Shown: positions 16,942 through 25,287, numbered from the stretch's first letter. The stretch is DNA of 64,000 bases from Methylobacterium terrae (GCF_003173755.1 NZ_CP029553.1:1814501-1878500); one strand, 5' to 3'. Notes: generated from the letters alone by a model not told the origin. Numbers and translations are program-made.

Positions 16942-18099
16942 TCAGGCGGCGCGCCCGGGCGCGAGGCCGCCGAGGCGCTCGAGGGCGCGGTCCAGGGTGT
17001 CGTCGCGCTTGGCGAAGCAGAACCGCACGATGGTGCGCACCGGCCGGTGGGCGTAGAAGGCGCTCACGGGAATCGCCGCGACGCCGTGCCGGCGCACCAG
17101 CCGCTCGCAGAAGGCGACGTCGTCGCCTTCGCCCAAGGGGGCGATGTCGACGTTGAGGAAGTAGGTGCCGGCGGAAGGCAGCACGCTGAAGCCGAGATCG
17201 GTCAGGCCTGACGCGAAGCGGTCGCGCGCCCGGGCGAACGCGGCGCGCATCCCCTCGTAATAGGCGTCGTCCTTCGCGAGGCCGTAGGCCACCGCCGCCT
17301 GGAGGTTCGGCGGCGTGGTGAAGGTGAGGAACTGGTGCGCCTTGGCGAGCCCCCGCATCAGGTGAGGCGGCGCCATGACGAAGCCGACCTTCCAGCCGGT
17401 GAGGGAGAAGATCTTGCCGGCCGAGCCGATCTTCACCGTGCGCTCGCGCATGCCGGGGAACGCCATCAGCGGCGTGTGGCGGCGGCCGTCGAAGACGACG
17501 TGCTCCCAGACCTCGTCGCAGAGCGCCACGGCGTCGAAGCGCCGGCAGAAGCCGGCGAGCAGCGCCAGGTCCTCGTCGGGAAAGATCGTGGCGGAGGGGT
17601 TGAGCGGGTTGTTGAGCAGCACGACCTTCGTGCGCGGCGAGAAGGCGGCGGCCAGCGCCTCTTCGGTCAGCCGGAAGTGCGGCGGGGTCAGGGTGACGAA
17701 GCGCGGCACGCCGCCGGCCCGGCGCACCAGCGGCAGGTAGGCGTCGTACATCGGCTCGAACAGCACGACCTCGTCGCCGGGCTCGATCAGGGCCATCAAG
17801 GCGCCGGCCAGCGCCTCGGTGGCGCCCGAGGTCACCATCACCTCGGTGTCGGGATCGAGGTCGAGCCCCTGCCACCGGGCGTAGTGCGCGGCGATGCTCC
17901 GGCGCAGTTCCGGCAGGCCCATCATCGGCGGGTACTGGTTCCAGCCCTCCACCACCGCCTCGGCGGCCTTGGCGCGCACGTCGGCCGGGCCCGGATCGTC
18001 CGGGAAGCCCTGGCCGAGATTCACGGCGCCGGTCTCCCGGGCGAGCGCCGACATCACCTCGAACACGGTGGTCGGCAGGTCGGCGAAGATGGGGTTCAT
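16942..18099 (-). CDS. PLP-dependent aminotransferase, class I/II
   Basis: A 385-residue cytosolic fold-type I aminotransferase, close in pattern to YbdL/methionine or kynurenine aminotransferases. Features in order: VNLGQGFPDDPGP near the N-terminus; TSGATEAL, the cofactor-phosphate loop; VLFEPMYDAYLP; LLNNPLNPSATIF with the Asn that binds PLP; CDEVWEHVVFDG with the Asp/Tyr-like positions; and SAGKIFSLTGWKVGFV, which carries the Schiff-base lysine and the phosphate-binding residues. The C-terminus has VRTIVRFCFAKRDDTLDRALERL with the carboxylate-binding arginine. It transfers amino groups between an amino acid and a keto acid; substrate choice is not readable. It is the first gene of a likely operon with DUF4112 and yejE. 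Confidence 0.9.
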   Translation of the reverse strand: MNPIFADLPTTVFEVMSALARETGAVNLGQGFPDDPGPADVRAKAAEAVVEGWNQYPPMMGLPELRRSIAAHYARWQGLDLDPDTEVMVTSGATEALAGALMALIEPGDEVVLFEPMYDAYLPLVRRAGGVPRFVTLTPPHFRLTEEALAAAFSPRTKVVLLNNPLNPSATIFPDEDLALLAGFCRRFDAVALCDEVWEHVVFDGRRHTPLMAFPGMRERTVKIGSAGKIFSLTGWKVGFVMAPPHLMRGLAKAHQFLTFTTPPNLQAAVAYGLAKDDAYYEGMRAAFARARDRFASGLTDLGFSVLPSAGTYFLNVDIAPLGEGDDVAFCERLVRRHGVAAIPVSAFYAHRPVRTIVRFCFAKRDDTLDRALERLGGLAPGRAA

Positions 18100-18423
18100 G
18101 CGGGAACGCGGGTTCGAGGGCGGATCGGCGCCTCGCTACCACGCCGGGGAGCCGGACGGAACCGAGCCGGCCTGCCGGCCGCGGCGCGGCCCGGAAGTCC
18201 ACCCGGGAGCCGGTCGACGCAGGTCGACGGGAAATCTGGGCGACGGGGCGGGCGGCGGCGGCCCGTGAGCGCGACCGGTGCCGTGACGCCGTTGGCGCGC
18301 GACACCCTATATCGGGACGGGCGCGGGTTCCGGCACGCCTCGACGGCGGGCCGGGACGATCCGCACCCCTCGAAGCCCCGCGCGGTGCGGCGCCGACCGC
18401 CCCACGCCCGCCCCGATCACGGA
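18100..18423. other. Divergent intergenic region, no gene seen
   Basis: This 324-base region separates the minus-strand aminotransferase from the plus-strand DUF2721 gene. A TATATC at 18308-18313 could serve as a -10 element for DUF2721, but no convincing -35 partner accompanies it. No conserved open frame, hairpin or repeat family member is visible. Confidence 0.4.
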
Positions 18424-18915
18424 ATGCTTCCCTCCACCGATCCGTCCCAGGTCGATTCGACCGCCCACATCATCCAAGTGGCGCTGACGCCGGTCTTCCT
18501 GCTCTCCGGCATCGCGACGCTGCTCAACGTCTTCTCGACCCGCCACGCCCGCATCGCCGACCAGGTCGAGAAGCTCTCCGACCGCATCGCCGAGCGGCCC
18601 GGCGACCGGGCGAAGCTGCGCGACCTGCGCCGGCGCAGCCTCGCCCTCGACGTGGCGGTGGTGATCGCGGCGCTGGGCGGGGTCGCGATCTGCGGCGCGG
18701 TGCTGACGCTGTTCCTCGGCACCCTGCGCGACGCCGCGGTGGCGAGCGTGCTGTTCCTGCTGTTCGGCGCCGCGATCGTCTGCACCCTCGCCTCGCTGAC
18801 CGCCTTCGCGGCCGAGATGATGCTGGCGAGCCGCACCGTGCGGACCGAGGTCGACGAGCAGCAGCAGGAGTCGCGCGAGCAAGAGGCGGCCGGGGAGGAC
18901 GCCGCGGCGCGCTGA
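18424..18915 (+). CDS. DUF2721 membrane protein
   Basis: A 163-residue inner-membrane protein of the DUF2721 family. The N-terminal segment HIIQVALTPVFLLSGIATLLNVFSTRHARIADQ is the conserved opening (transmembrane helix then an Arg-rich cytosolic motif). A charged DRIAERPGDRAKLRDLRRRS stretch follows, and then two more helices (VVIAALGGVAICGAVLTLFL and VASVLFLLFGAAIVCTLASL). The tail is Glu/Gln-rich. Length fits the family. Function is unknown. It is followed by an inverted repeat and then the PRC-barrel gene. Confidence 0.82.
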   Translation: MLPSTDPSQVDSTAHIIQVALTPVFLLSGIATLLNVFSTRHARIADQVEKLSDRIAERPGDRAKLRDLRRRSLALDVAVVIAALGGVAICGAVLTLFLGTLRDAAVASVLFLLFGAAIVCTLASLTAFAAEMMLASRTVRTEVDEQQQESREQEAAGEDAAAR

Positions 18916-18919
18916 GCGC

Positions 18920-18946
18920 GGAACCGTCGCCGGGCCGGTCGGTTCC
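18920..18946 (+). promoter_or_regulatory. Inverted repeat that also matches an EcfG-like promoter
   Basis: GGAACCG and CGGTTCC form perfect 7-base arms around a 13-base spacer, directly after the DUF2721 stop and about 37 bases before the PRC-barrel start. It can be read as a terminator or as GGAAC-N16-GGTT, one mismatch from the sigma-EcfG consensus. PRC-barrel genes are often general-stress genes, which favours the second reading slightly. Confidence 0.35.
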
Positions 18947-18982
18947 CGGAGGAGAGCCCTTCCCTCTCACCCCGGAGGCCGC

Positions 18983-19417
18983 ATGCCGACCGAACTTCCC
19001 AACGAGCGCCCCTTGCGCGAGCCGGGCACGATGGAACTCGATCCGTCGGGCGACGGCATCGCCCTCGACGAGACCCGCCGGCTGATCGCCTCGAACAAGG
19101 TCGAGGGCACCGCGGTCTACGACCGCAAGGGCGAGCATCTCGGCAGCGTCTACAACTTCATGGTCGACAAGGTGTCGGGGCAGGTCGCCTACGCGGTCCT
19201 GTCCTTCGGCGGCTTCCTCGGCTTCGGCGAGAGCCACCACCCGGTGCCGTGGAAGGCCCTGACCTACGACGTGCGGCTCGGCGGCTACGTCATCGACATC
19301 GACGCCGGCACCCTCGCGGAGGCGCCGCGGCACGGCCCGGGCGAGGATCCGTTCGCCGATCCGGCCTACGGCGGGCGCCTCGACGACTATTACGGCGGCC
19401 GCGCCCCGACGATCTGA
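18983..19417 (+). CDS. PRC-barrel domain protein
   Basis: A 144-residue soluble protein with one PRC-barrel domain covering about residues 30-105. The key sequence runs IASNKVEGTAVYDRKGEHLG, then VYNFMVDKVSGQVAYAVLSF, GGFLGFGESHHPVPWKAL and YDVRLGGYVIDID. This is the common alphaproteobacterial stress-associated type. The tail is acidic and Gly/Tyr-rich (DDYYGGRAPTI). CCGGAGG lies 6 bases before the ATG. The domain generally mediates protein contacts; no enzymatic role is expected. A possible EcfG-type promoter lies just upstream. Confidence 0.88.
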   Translation: MPTELPNERPLREPGTMELDPSGDGIALDETRRLIASNKVEGTAVYDRKGEHLGSVYNFMVDKVSGQVAYAVLSFGGFLGFGESHHPVPWKALTYDVRLGGYVIDIDAGTLAEAPRHGPGEDPFADPAYGGRLDDYYGGRAPTI

Positions 19418-19424
19418 GGCGGAG

Positions 19425-20390
19425 ATGGGCGAGGCGGAGCAGGACGCACCCGGGGTGGCGGCGGCGCCGGCCGGCGAGGTCGCCCGCGGGGCCGGCTTCG
19501 CGGTGGCGCCCGGCACCGCCAAGCGCCCGGGCGTGCTGGTGGCGATGCCGTTCGACCGCGCCCTGCTCGCCCGCTTCAAGGAAAATTTTCCGACCGCCCG
19601 CTGGCGGCGCAAGCTGCGGCGCTGGTTCGTGCCCGGCACCACCGCCGAGCAGCGGGCGGATGCCTGGATCGCCCGGGAGATCTCGGCGCTGGACGCCTAC
19701 GGCGACGACAAGGGCCGCGACGCCTACGCCTTCGAGCCCCTGGAGAGCCCCTATCTCGAGGCCGGCCGCGACGCGCTCGTGGTCCGCACCCCCTACTCGC
19801 GCACGGTCGTGGACAGCTTGCGGGGAATCCCGTTCGCCGCCTGGGCGCCGGAGATCCGGGCCTGGCGGGTGCCCTGGCGCTCCTACGAGGCGCTGAAGGA
19901 GGTCTGGGCGGTGATCGAGGAGGCGGCGCGGCTGAGCGAGCCGGCGGCGCGGCGGGCCCGGCGCGAGGCCGCCCGCAACCCCGCCGCCGAGGCGGAGCGC
20001 CGGCGCCGGCGCCACCCGGTGCCGCGCGGCGATCCCCCGCCGCTCGGGGCGGCGGTGGAGGTGGCCGACGCCGGGATCGTGGTGTTCGAGGCCCTCGACG
20101 ACGCCCCGATCGCCGAGACCGAGGCGCTGGCGCACTATCCCGGCATCACCGCACCGGGGCCGCTGGTCTGGGGCTGGTGGCGCATCCCGACCTTCTCGGA
20201 GATCGCCGAGGCGGTGCCGGCGGCAGCCCCCGACGCCCCCGGACGCGGCTGGTGGCCGGCGACCCGCGCCGGCCTGGAGGAGCGCCTGCGGCGCCTGCGC
20301 GAGACCGCCCGGGCGCAGGAGACCCGCGCCGGGAAGGCGCGCGCGAAGCGCGCCGCGGAGGCCGAGCCGCGCGGACCCGGCGCCGCCTAG
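19425..20390 (+). CDS. Unrecognised protein with two HARP-like repeats
   Basis: A 321-residue protein I cannot assign. Residues about 42-70 (PFDRALLARFKENFPTARW, then RRKLRRWFVP) and 122-150 (TPYSRTVVDSLRGIPFAAW, then APEIRAWRVP) are clearly the same module repeated: a proline-aromatic start, about 12 residues, an aromatic-Ala-x-Trp, then a basic stretch and W-x-V-P. That pattern resembles the HARP domain found beside helicases such as SMARCAL1 and in some bacterial DNA-related proteins. Between and after the modules the sequence is Arg/Ala-rich, followed by a conserved-looking HYPGITAPGPLVWGWWRIPTF segment. The gene is 7 bases after the PRC-barrel stop and probably cotranscribed. Confidence 0.6.
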   Translation: MGEAEQDAPGVAAAPAGEVARGAGFAVAPGTAKRPGVLVAMPFDRALLARFKENFPTARWRRKLRRWFVPGTTAEQRADAWIAREISALDAYGDDKGRDAYAFEPLESPYLEAGRDALVVRTPYSRTVVDSLRGIPFAAWAPEIRAWRVPWRSYEALKEVWAVIEEAARLSEPAARRARREAARNPAAEAERRRRRHPVPRGDPPPLGAAVEVADAGIVVFEALDDAPIAETEALAHYPGITAPGPLVWGWWRIPTFSEIAEAVPAAAPDAPGRGWWPATRAGLEERLRRLRETARAQETRAGKARAKRAAEAEPRGPGAA

Positions 20391-20400
20391 ACATCGCCGT

Positions 20401-20444
20401 TCGGAGCTTGCGGCTCAGACCTTGCGGCTCAGAACTTGCCGCCG
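20401..20444. repeat. 14-bp tandem repeat over a stop codon
   Basis: Three units with 14-base period (CTTGCGGCTCAGAC type) run through the end of the lipoprotein gene. The TGA of that gene lies inside the array. A near-identical unit occurs at 39121-39148. Confidence 0.75.
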
Positions 20445-20803
20445 AGCCCGACCGTGCCGCCCGATCCGATCGAGGGCGACATGCCGCCGCTGCCGCTGCC
20501 GCTCGCGCCGCCCTCGCCCTCGATCTCCTCGCGGCGGATGCGCCGGGGCGCGGCGCTCAGGGTGTCGCTGCCGCGGGTGCTCGACGGGACGTTGAGGCGG
20601 CGGGTCGGCTCGGTCGCCGCCTGGGCGAGGTCGCCGTTGCTGCGGGCCGGCAGCTTCACGTCGCCGCGCAGGGAGGGCGGCGGGCCGACATCGCCCGCCG
20701 GGAGCACGCCGCCGACCTGGCCGAGGGGATTTTGGATGCAGCCGCCCGCGAGCGCGGCCACGGCCACGACGAGGCAGGCTCTGGACAGGACGGACATCGG
20801 CAT
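20429..20803 (-). CDS. Small lipoprotein, Gly/Ser-rich C-terminus
   Basis: A 124-residue predicted lipoprotein. The signal peptide MSVLSRACLVVAVAALAGGC ends in a good lipobox (LAGG-C), so the mature protein should be lipidated and attached to a membrane. The mature sequence has PLGQVGGVLPAGDVGPPPSL, an RRIRREEIEGEGG basic/acidic patch and a Gly/Ser repeat tail ending VGLGGKF. No enzymatic domain is visible. Two ATGs, at 20803 and 20797, are possible starts. The stop codon is embedded in a 14-bp tandem repeat. It is convergent with the HARP-like gene and divergent from the HAD gene. Confidence 0.75.
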   Translation of the reverse strand: MPMSVLSRACLVVAVAALAGGCIQNPLGQVGGVLPAGDVGPPPSLRGDVKLPARSNGDLAQAATEPTRRLNVPSSTRGSDTLSAAPRRIRREEIEGEGGASGSGSGGMSPSIGSGGTVGLGGKF

Positions 20804-20966
20804 TTTCCACGCTTTCACGAAGACCGCCCCGCCTGCCGGCGGGGAACGGCGTTGATGAACCTCTAACGGCCAAGGCGCCCGAAGGCCAGCCGCGCGGCCC
20901 ACCGCGCGGGGAACCCCGGCGCTTTGGCCGGCTTTCGTGCCTGGCTGCAACAGACGAGGCCCCGCC

Positions 20967-21641
20967 ATGATCCGCAACCTGATCTTCGACATCGACGGGA
21001 CCCTGCTCGACAGCGTCGACCTGCACGCCGCGGCCTGGGCGGAGGCCTTCCGGGCCTTCGGCATCGACGTGCCGGAAGGCGAGATCCGCAGCCAGATCGG
21101 CAAGGGCGGCGACCAGCTGATGCCGGTCTTCGTCCCCCGGGACCGCCTGGAGCGCGAGGGCGAGGCGATCGAGACCTTCCGCTCGGACCTGTTCAAGCGC
21201 GAGTACCTGTCGAAGGTCAGGCCGCTCCCCGGGGTGCGGGCGCTGTTCGAGCGGCTGAAGGCGGAAGGGCACGTGCTGGCGCTGGCCTCCTCCGGCAAGG
21301 CCGAGGAGGTCGAGCGCTACCAGGAGATCGCCGGCATCCGCGACCTCGTCGACGTCGCGACCAATTCCGACGAGGCCGAGCGCTCGAAGCCGCATCCCGA
21401 CATCTTCGAGGCGGCGCTCGCCCGGCTCGGCCACCCGCCCCGGGGCCAGGCGGTGGTGATCGGCGATTCGCCCTACGACGCCGAGGCCGCCGTCAAGGCC
21501 GGGCTGCCGGTGATCGGCGTCCTGTGCGGCGGCTTTCCCGAGGCGGGCCTGAGCGAGGCCGGCTGCGGCGCGATCTACCGCGACCCCCAGGACCTCCTCG
21601 ACGGCTACGACAGCTCGCCCCTGCGGCGCGGCCTTCCGTAA
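20967..21641 (+). CDS. HAD-superfamily phosphatase
   Basis: A 224-residue haloacid-dehalogenase-type hydrolase of the phosphoglycolate/beta-phosphoglucomutase branch. Motif I is FDIDGTLLDS (nucleophile Asp near residue 8 and general acid two residues on). Motif II is LALASSG. Motif III is the lysine in RSKPHPDIFEAAL. Motif IV is VVIGDSPYDAEAA. A helical cap domain (about residues 16-85) lies between motifs I and II. It removes phosphate from a small metabolite, whose identity is not set by sequence. The ATG at 20967 starts the motif-bearing frame directly and is preceded by GACGAGG. Confidence 0.88.
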   Translation: MIRNLIFDIDGTLLDSVDLHAAAWAEAFRAFGIDVPEGEIRSQIGKGGDQLMPVFVPRDRLEREGEAIETFRSDLFKREYLSKVRPLPGVRALFERLKAEGHVLALASSGKAEEVERYQEIAGIRDLVDVATNSDEAERSKPHPDIFEAALARLGHPPRGQAVVIGDSPYDAEAAVKAGLPVIGVLCGGFPEAGLSEAGCGAIYRDPQDLLDGYDSSPLRRGLP

Positions 21642-21719
21642 GCCGACGGCGGCGTCTTGCCGGATGACGGGCGGCGTGCGAATCGTGCGGGGATTCTCAG
21701 CGATCAGGATGACCGTCCC

Positions 21720-22856
21720 GTGCCCGGCCAGCACCGCTTCGCCGCCCTGCTCCTGGCCGCCGCGCTGCCGGCGACCGCCCTCGCGCAGCAGACGGCGCCC
21801 CCGAATGCCGACGCCTCGGACTTCGCCCGCCTCGAAGCGGCCCAGAACGCCGCCAACGCCAAGCCCGGGCCCCGCACCGTGCCGGGCCGGCGCATCCCGG
21901 TGCCGGAGACGGTCAGCCCCGAATTCCAGGCGGCGATCGCCGCGCCCTACCGCACCCCGGCCTGGAACGCCGATCCGGGCAGCGCGGCGGAATGGAAGGC
22001 GCTCGTCGCCAAGCTCGCGGCCCAGACCGCCGCGCCCCTGCCGGCCCTGCGCGAGCGCCTCGGCGTCGTCTCGACCCCGGAGGTGATCGGCGGCGTCAAG
22101 GCCTGGATCATCGCCCCCAAGGAGGTGCCGGAGCGCAACCGGCACCGGCTGCTGGTCCACATCCACGGCGGCGGCTACGTCTACAATCCGGGCGAGGCCG
22201 GCACGCTCGAAGCGGTGCTGATGGCGGCCTTCGGCGGCTTCACGGTGATCTCGTTCGACTACCGCATGCCGCCCGACGCGCCCTACCCGTCCGCGATGGA
22301 CGACGCCATGGCGGTGTGGAAGGCGGCGCTCGCCCTGCAGCCGGCCGAGAACATGGCGGTGTTCGGCACCTCGACCGGCGGCGGAATGACGCTGGCGCTG
22401 ATGCTGCGGGCCCGTCGCGAGGGCGTGCCGCTCCCGGCCGCCATCGCCCCCGGGACCCCGTGGTCCGACCTGACCGAGACCGGCGACAGCTACAAGGCCA
22501 ACGAGTGGCTGGACAACGTGCTGGTCTCCTACGACGGGTACCTCACCCGGGCAGCGACGCTCTACGCCGCCGGCCACGACCTGCGCGACCCCCAGCTCTC
22601 GCCGATCTACGGCGACCTGCGCGGCCTGCCGCCCACCATCCTCACCACCGGCACCCGCGACCTCTTCCTGTCGAACACCGTGCGCACCCACCGCAAGCTG
22701 CGCCAGGCCGGGGTCGAGGCCTCGCTCCAGGTGTTCGAAGGCATGAGCCACGCCCAGTACCTGTTCAACCCGGACGCACCGGAGACCCGCGAGGCCTTCG
22801 CGGAGATCGCGGGCTTCCTCGACAAGCACCTGGGGATTGCGGCGAAGAAGCCGTGA
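21720..22856 (+). CDS. Exported HSL-type alpha/beta hydrolase (esterase)
   Basis: A 378-residue carboxylesterase of the hormone-sensitive-lipase family. From GTG 21720 the protein has a signal peptide ending ATALA-QQ, so it is periplasmic or secreted. The oxyanion hole is HIHGGGYVY, the nucleophile elbow is FGTSTGGGMT (Ser flanked by Gly-Thr and Thr-Gly), the acid is likely in TGTRDLFLS, and the catalytic His is in EGMSHAQYLF. The middle contains YRMPPDAPYPSAMDDA, characteristic of the family. It hydrolyses short-chain esters or related substrates. CAGGA lies about 9 bases before the start. Confidence 0.85.
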   Translation: MPGQHRFAALLLAAALPATALAQQTAPPNADASDFARLEAAQNAANAKPGPRTVPGRRIPVPETVSPEFQAAIAAPYRTPAWNADPGSAAEWKALVAKLAAQTAAPLPALRERLGVVSTPEVIGGVKAWIIAPKEVPERNRHRLLVHIHGGGYVYNPGEAGTLEAVLMAAFGGFTVISFDYRMPPDAPYPSAMDDAMAVWKAALALQPAENMAVFGTSTGGGMTLALMLRARREGVPLPAAIAPGTPWSDLTETGDSYKANEWLDNVLVSYDGYLTRAATLYAAGHDLRDPQLSPIYGDLRGLPPTILTTGTRDLFLSNTVRTHRKLRQAGVEASLQVFEGMSHAQYLFNPDAPETREAFAEIAGFLDKHLGIAAKKP

Positions 22857-22909
22857 GGGCGCAAGCGCCTGTTCGACCCGAACTCTCGGATCCGAGACCT
22901 TATCTGGTC

Positions 22910-22939
22910 AACCCGGGGCCGCGATAGCGGAGACCGGGG
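22910..22939 (+). repeat. Extragenic palindrome, copy 2
   Basis: ACCCGGGGCCGCGATAGCGG followed by AGACCGGGGT. The core stem is CCGC-GATA-GCGG, flanked by imperfect CCCGG/CCGGG arms. Confidence 0.6.
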
Positions 22940-23025
22940 TGCCGGGAGGCACGCCCGGAACCGCCGGAGGTGCAGGAAAAAGCGAACAGCGTTCCACTTC
23001 TTCCTGGACCAACCGAGCGTCTGGT

Positions 23026-23053
23026 TTCCGGGCTCCGCTTCGCGGCCCCGGAA
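23026..23053 (-). repeat. Extragenic palindrome, copy 3
   Basis: On the minus strand it reads TTCCGGGGCCGCGAAGCGG then AGCCCGGAA. The outer TTCCGGG/CCCGGAA arms are perfect and the inner CCGC/GCGG stem is kept, but the loop is shortened. Confidence 0.6.
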
Positions 23054-23069
23054 TCACGCACAGGTCGCC

Positions 23070-23107
23070 AAGTGCGTCGGGAGAAGGCAAGTGCGTCGGG
23101 AGAAGGA
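23070..23107. repeat. 19-bp tandem duplication
   Basis: AAGTGCGTCGGGAGAAGGC is immediately followed by the same sequence ending in A. It lies between a palindrome copy and the small cysteine-protein gene and has no coding role that I can see. Confidence 0.8.
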
Positions 23108-23175
23108 ATGACAGACCGACCTCGAGCGAGGACGTCGCGGACGCGCTCTGCGCGCGGCCGCTTCCCCGCGGAACG

Positions 23176-23493
23176 TCAATCCCGGCAGGTGATCCGGATC
23201 GGGCGGTCGGAGGTCTTCACGGCCGGGGCCGCCTCGATCGCGCCGGTATACTCGTCCTGGGCGGCGATGCCGTAGGAGGCCGACTTGGCGTAGCCCTGCG
23301 ACTCGCACCAGGCATCCGCCACCACCTGCCCGCACTCGCCGCCGGTGGTCAGGCACTCGGCGACACCGTAGCCGTCGCTGGAGGGGATCAGGAAGGTCTT
23401 CTCCACGCCGGCCGCCTGCGACGCGGCCAGCGCCGGCACGGCGGCGGAGACCAGGACACCGAGGACGCTGAGGACGGCGAGGGTGCGACGCAT
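23176..23493 (-). CDS. Small exported protein with four cysteines
   Basis: A 105-residue protein with a Sec signal peptide (RRTLAVLSVLGVLVSAAVPA, cleavage near ALA-AS). The mature part of about 80 residues contains four cysteines, in AECLTTGGECGQ, DAWCESQGY and the terminal TCRD, which suggests two disulphides in the periplasm. The middle reads FLIPSSDGYGVAECL and SYGIAAQDEYTGAI. No enzymatic motif is visible and I do not recognise a named domain. It is divergent from cysS, with 347 bases between the two start codons, so shared regulation is possible but unproven. Confidence 0.8.
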   Translation of the reverse strand: MRRTLAVLSVLGVLVSAAVPALAASQAAGVEKTFLIPSSDGYGVAECLTTGGECGQVVADAWCESQGYAKSASYGIAAQDEYTGAIEAAPAVKTSDRPIRITCRD

Positions 23494-23840
23494 GGGGCAA
23501 ACCTTCTGATCGGAGCCGTCGGCATCCGGCTCCGGCCCGACACTGGGCGTGGGTGGTAAACAATCTCTCTACGCATCGTGTGCGTGCACCGATTACGCAG
23601 GGTCCGGCGGGGGCTTGGCGCCCGCGGTGCCTGGCGTCTCGAATTGCTCGCGGAATTGGGCTAACCCAGATCGGTCCTCCGCGGCGTCTCACCCGTGCAA
23701 CAGGCGGCGCTCCCGTCGCCCGCGCCCGGCGCGCCCGGGGATCGGCTTGGCCGGGCCCGAAGCCCGTCCCGGCAACGACTTAGAACCTCGGCCGGAGCGC
23801 CCGACGGCGACCCGGCCCGACCTCCTCCCGCAGGTGTTTC
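23494..23840. other. Divergent intergenic region upstream of cysS
   Basis: These 347 bases between the four-cysteine protein and cysS hold no convincing open frame, palindrome or riboswitch that I can recognise. An AT-richer stretch at 23550-23600 and another at 23635-23655 are the likeliest places for the two promoters. Confidence 0.35.
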
Positions 23841-25220
23841 ATGGCCTCGCTGTTGCGCCTCTACAACACGCTCTCCCGGGCCAAGGAGCCGCTCCGGCCG
23901 ATCGATTCGGGCAGGGTGCGGATGTATGCCTGCGGCCCGACCGTCTACGACGCCGCCCATATCGGCAACGCCCGGCCGCTGATCGTCTTCGACCTCCTGT
24001 TCCGGCTCCTGCGCCACCTCTACGGGGCGGAGGCGGTCACCTATGCCCGCAACGTCACGGACGTCGACGACAAGATCAACGCGCGGGCGGCCGAGCGCGG
24101 CATCACCATCCGCGAGCTGACCGACGGGACGCTGGCGCAGTTCCACGACGACATCCGCCGCCTCGGCATCCTGATGCCCGGGGACGTGAACGTGCCGGGC
24201 AAAGCCCCGGCGATGATCGAGCCGCGGGCGACCGACCACATCCTCGAGATGACGGCGCTGATCGACCGGCTGGTGGCCGCCGGCCACGCCTACGTCGCCG
24301 AGGACCACGTGCTGTTCGACGTGCCCTCGATGCCCGATTACGGCGCGCTGTCGCGCCGCCCCCTCGACGAGATGGAGGCCGGCGCCCGGGTCGACGTGGC
24401 GCCCTACAAGCGCTCGCCCCTCGATTTCGTGCTGTGGAAGCCCTCGAAGCCGGCCGAGCCGTCCTGGCCCTCGCCCGGCGGGATCGCGGTCCCGGGGCGG
24501 CCGGGCTGGCACATCGAGTGCTCGGCGATGGCCTGGAAGCACCTCGGCGAGACCTTCGACATCCATGCCGGCGGCATCGACCTGGTGTTCCCCCACCACG
24601 AGAACGAGGTGGCCCAGTCGCGCTGCTGCTTCGACACGCCGGTGATGGCGAACATCTGGCTCCACAACGGCTTCCTGCAGGTCGAGGGGGACAAGATGTC
24701 GAAGTCCCTCGGCAACTTCGTCACCCTACGCGAGGTGCTGGCGGACTGGCCGGGCGAGGTCGTGCGCCTCGCCATGCTGCGCACCCATTACCGCCAGCCG
24801 ATCGACTGGACCCTGCGCGGCCTGGAGGAGGCGAGCCGCACCCTGGAGCGCTGGTACGAGGCCGCCGGCGACGCCGCCCCGGGCCCCGCGCCGGAGGCGG
24901 TGCTCGCGCCGCTCCTCGACGACCTCAACACCCCGGCGGCGCTCGGCGAGGTGCACCGCCTCGACGATCCGGCCCTGCTCAGGGCCGGCGCCGGCCTGCT
25001 CGGGCTGCTCGGCCGGACCAAGACCGAGCGCGACCGCGCCGCGGTGGCGGCCTCCGGCGTCGACGCGGCGGCGGTGGAAGGGCTGATCGCCGAGCGCAAA
25101 GCGGCGCGCGCCCGCAAGGACTGGGCCGAATCCGACCGCCTCCGCGGCGCGCTCGCGGCGCTCGGGGTGACCGTGAAGGACAACAAGGACGGGACGACGA
25201 CCTGGACGGTGAACCCGTAG
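23841..25220 (+). CDS. cysS: Cysteinyl-tRNA synthetase
   Basis: A 459-residue class I aminoacyl-tRNA synthetase that charges tRNA-Cys. The N-terminal part has the zinc-site cysteine in YACGPTVYD (Cys31) and the HIGH-type signature HIGN at 40-43. Further zinc ligands are in HIECSAM (Cys227) and [11 protein letters not shown] (about 251-261). The ATP-binding signature KMSKS is at 285-289, followed by the anticodon-binding helical bundle ([20 protein letters not shown]). The short DALR-type C-terminus ends [10 protein letters not shown]. Length and all motifs match family norms, so the gene is intact. An ATG at 23841 gives the standard N-terminus. Confidence 0.98.
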   Translation: MASLLRLYNTLSRAKEPLRPIDSGRVRMYACGPTVYDAAHIGNARPLIVFDLLFRLLRHLYGAEAVTYARNVTDVDDKINARAAERGITIRELTDGTLAQFHDDIRRLGILMPGDVNVPGKAPAMIEPRATDHILEMTALIDRLVAAGHAYVAEDHVLFDVPSMPDYGALSRRPLDEMEAGARVDVAPYKRSPLDFVLWKPSKPAEPSWPSPGGIAVPGRPGWHIECSAMAWKHLGETFDIHAGGIDLVFPHHENEVAQSRCCFDTPVMANIWLHNGFLQVEGDKMSKSLGNFVTLREVLADWPGEVVRLAMLRTHYRQPIDWTLRGLEEASRTLERWYEAAGDAAPGPAPEAVLAPLLDDLNTPAALGEVHRLDDPALLRAGAGLLGLLGRTKTERDRAAVAASGVDAAAVEGLIAERKAARARKDWAESDRLRGALAALGVTVKDNKDGTTTWTVNP

Positions 25221-25252
25221 GGAGGCGCCGACGCCGGTGATGTTCGCCGGTT

Positions 25253-25284
25253 CGGCCGAGGGGCGGCACGCCGCCTCTCGGCCG
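25253..25284. terminator. Convergent terminator, cysS / DUF1737
   Basis: A strong hairpin with 15-base arms: CGGCCGAGGGGCGGC pairs with GCCGCCTCTCGGCCG through a single G-T wobble, around a two-base (AC) loop. It lies between convergent ends and probably stops both. Confidence 0.7.
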
Positions 25285-25287
25285 CCC

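Larger units (their letters stand above)
22857..23175. other. Repeat-rich intergenic region
   Basis: This 319-base convergent gap carries no gene. It contains two members of the GAAA-type palindrome family in opposite orientation (22910-22939 and 23026-23053) and a perfect-but-one 19-bp tandem duplication at 23070-23107, so it appears to be a sink for repeats. Confidence 0.6.

Noticed and set aside
23494..23840. A riboswitch or T-box-like leader before cysS
   Set aside because: No specifier-type stem, anti-terminator pair or T-box sequence is visible, and T-boxes are not expected in this group.
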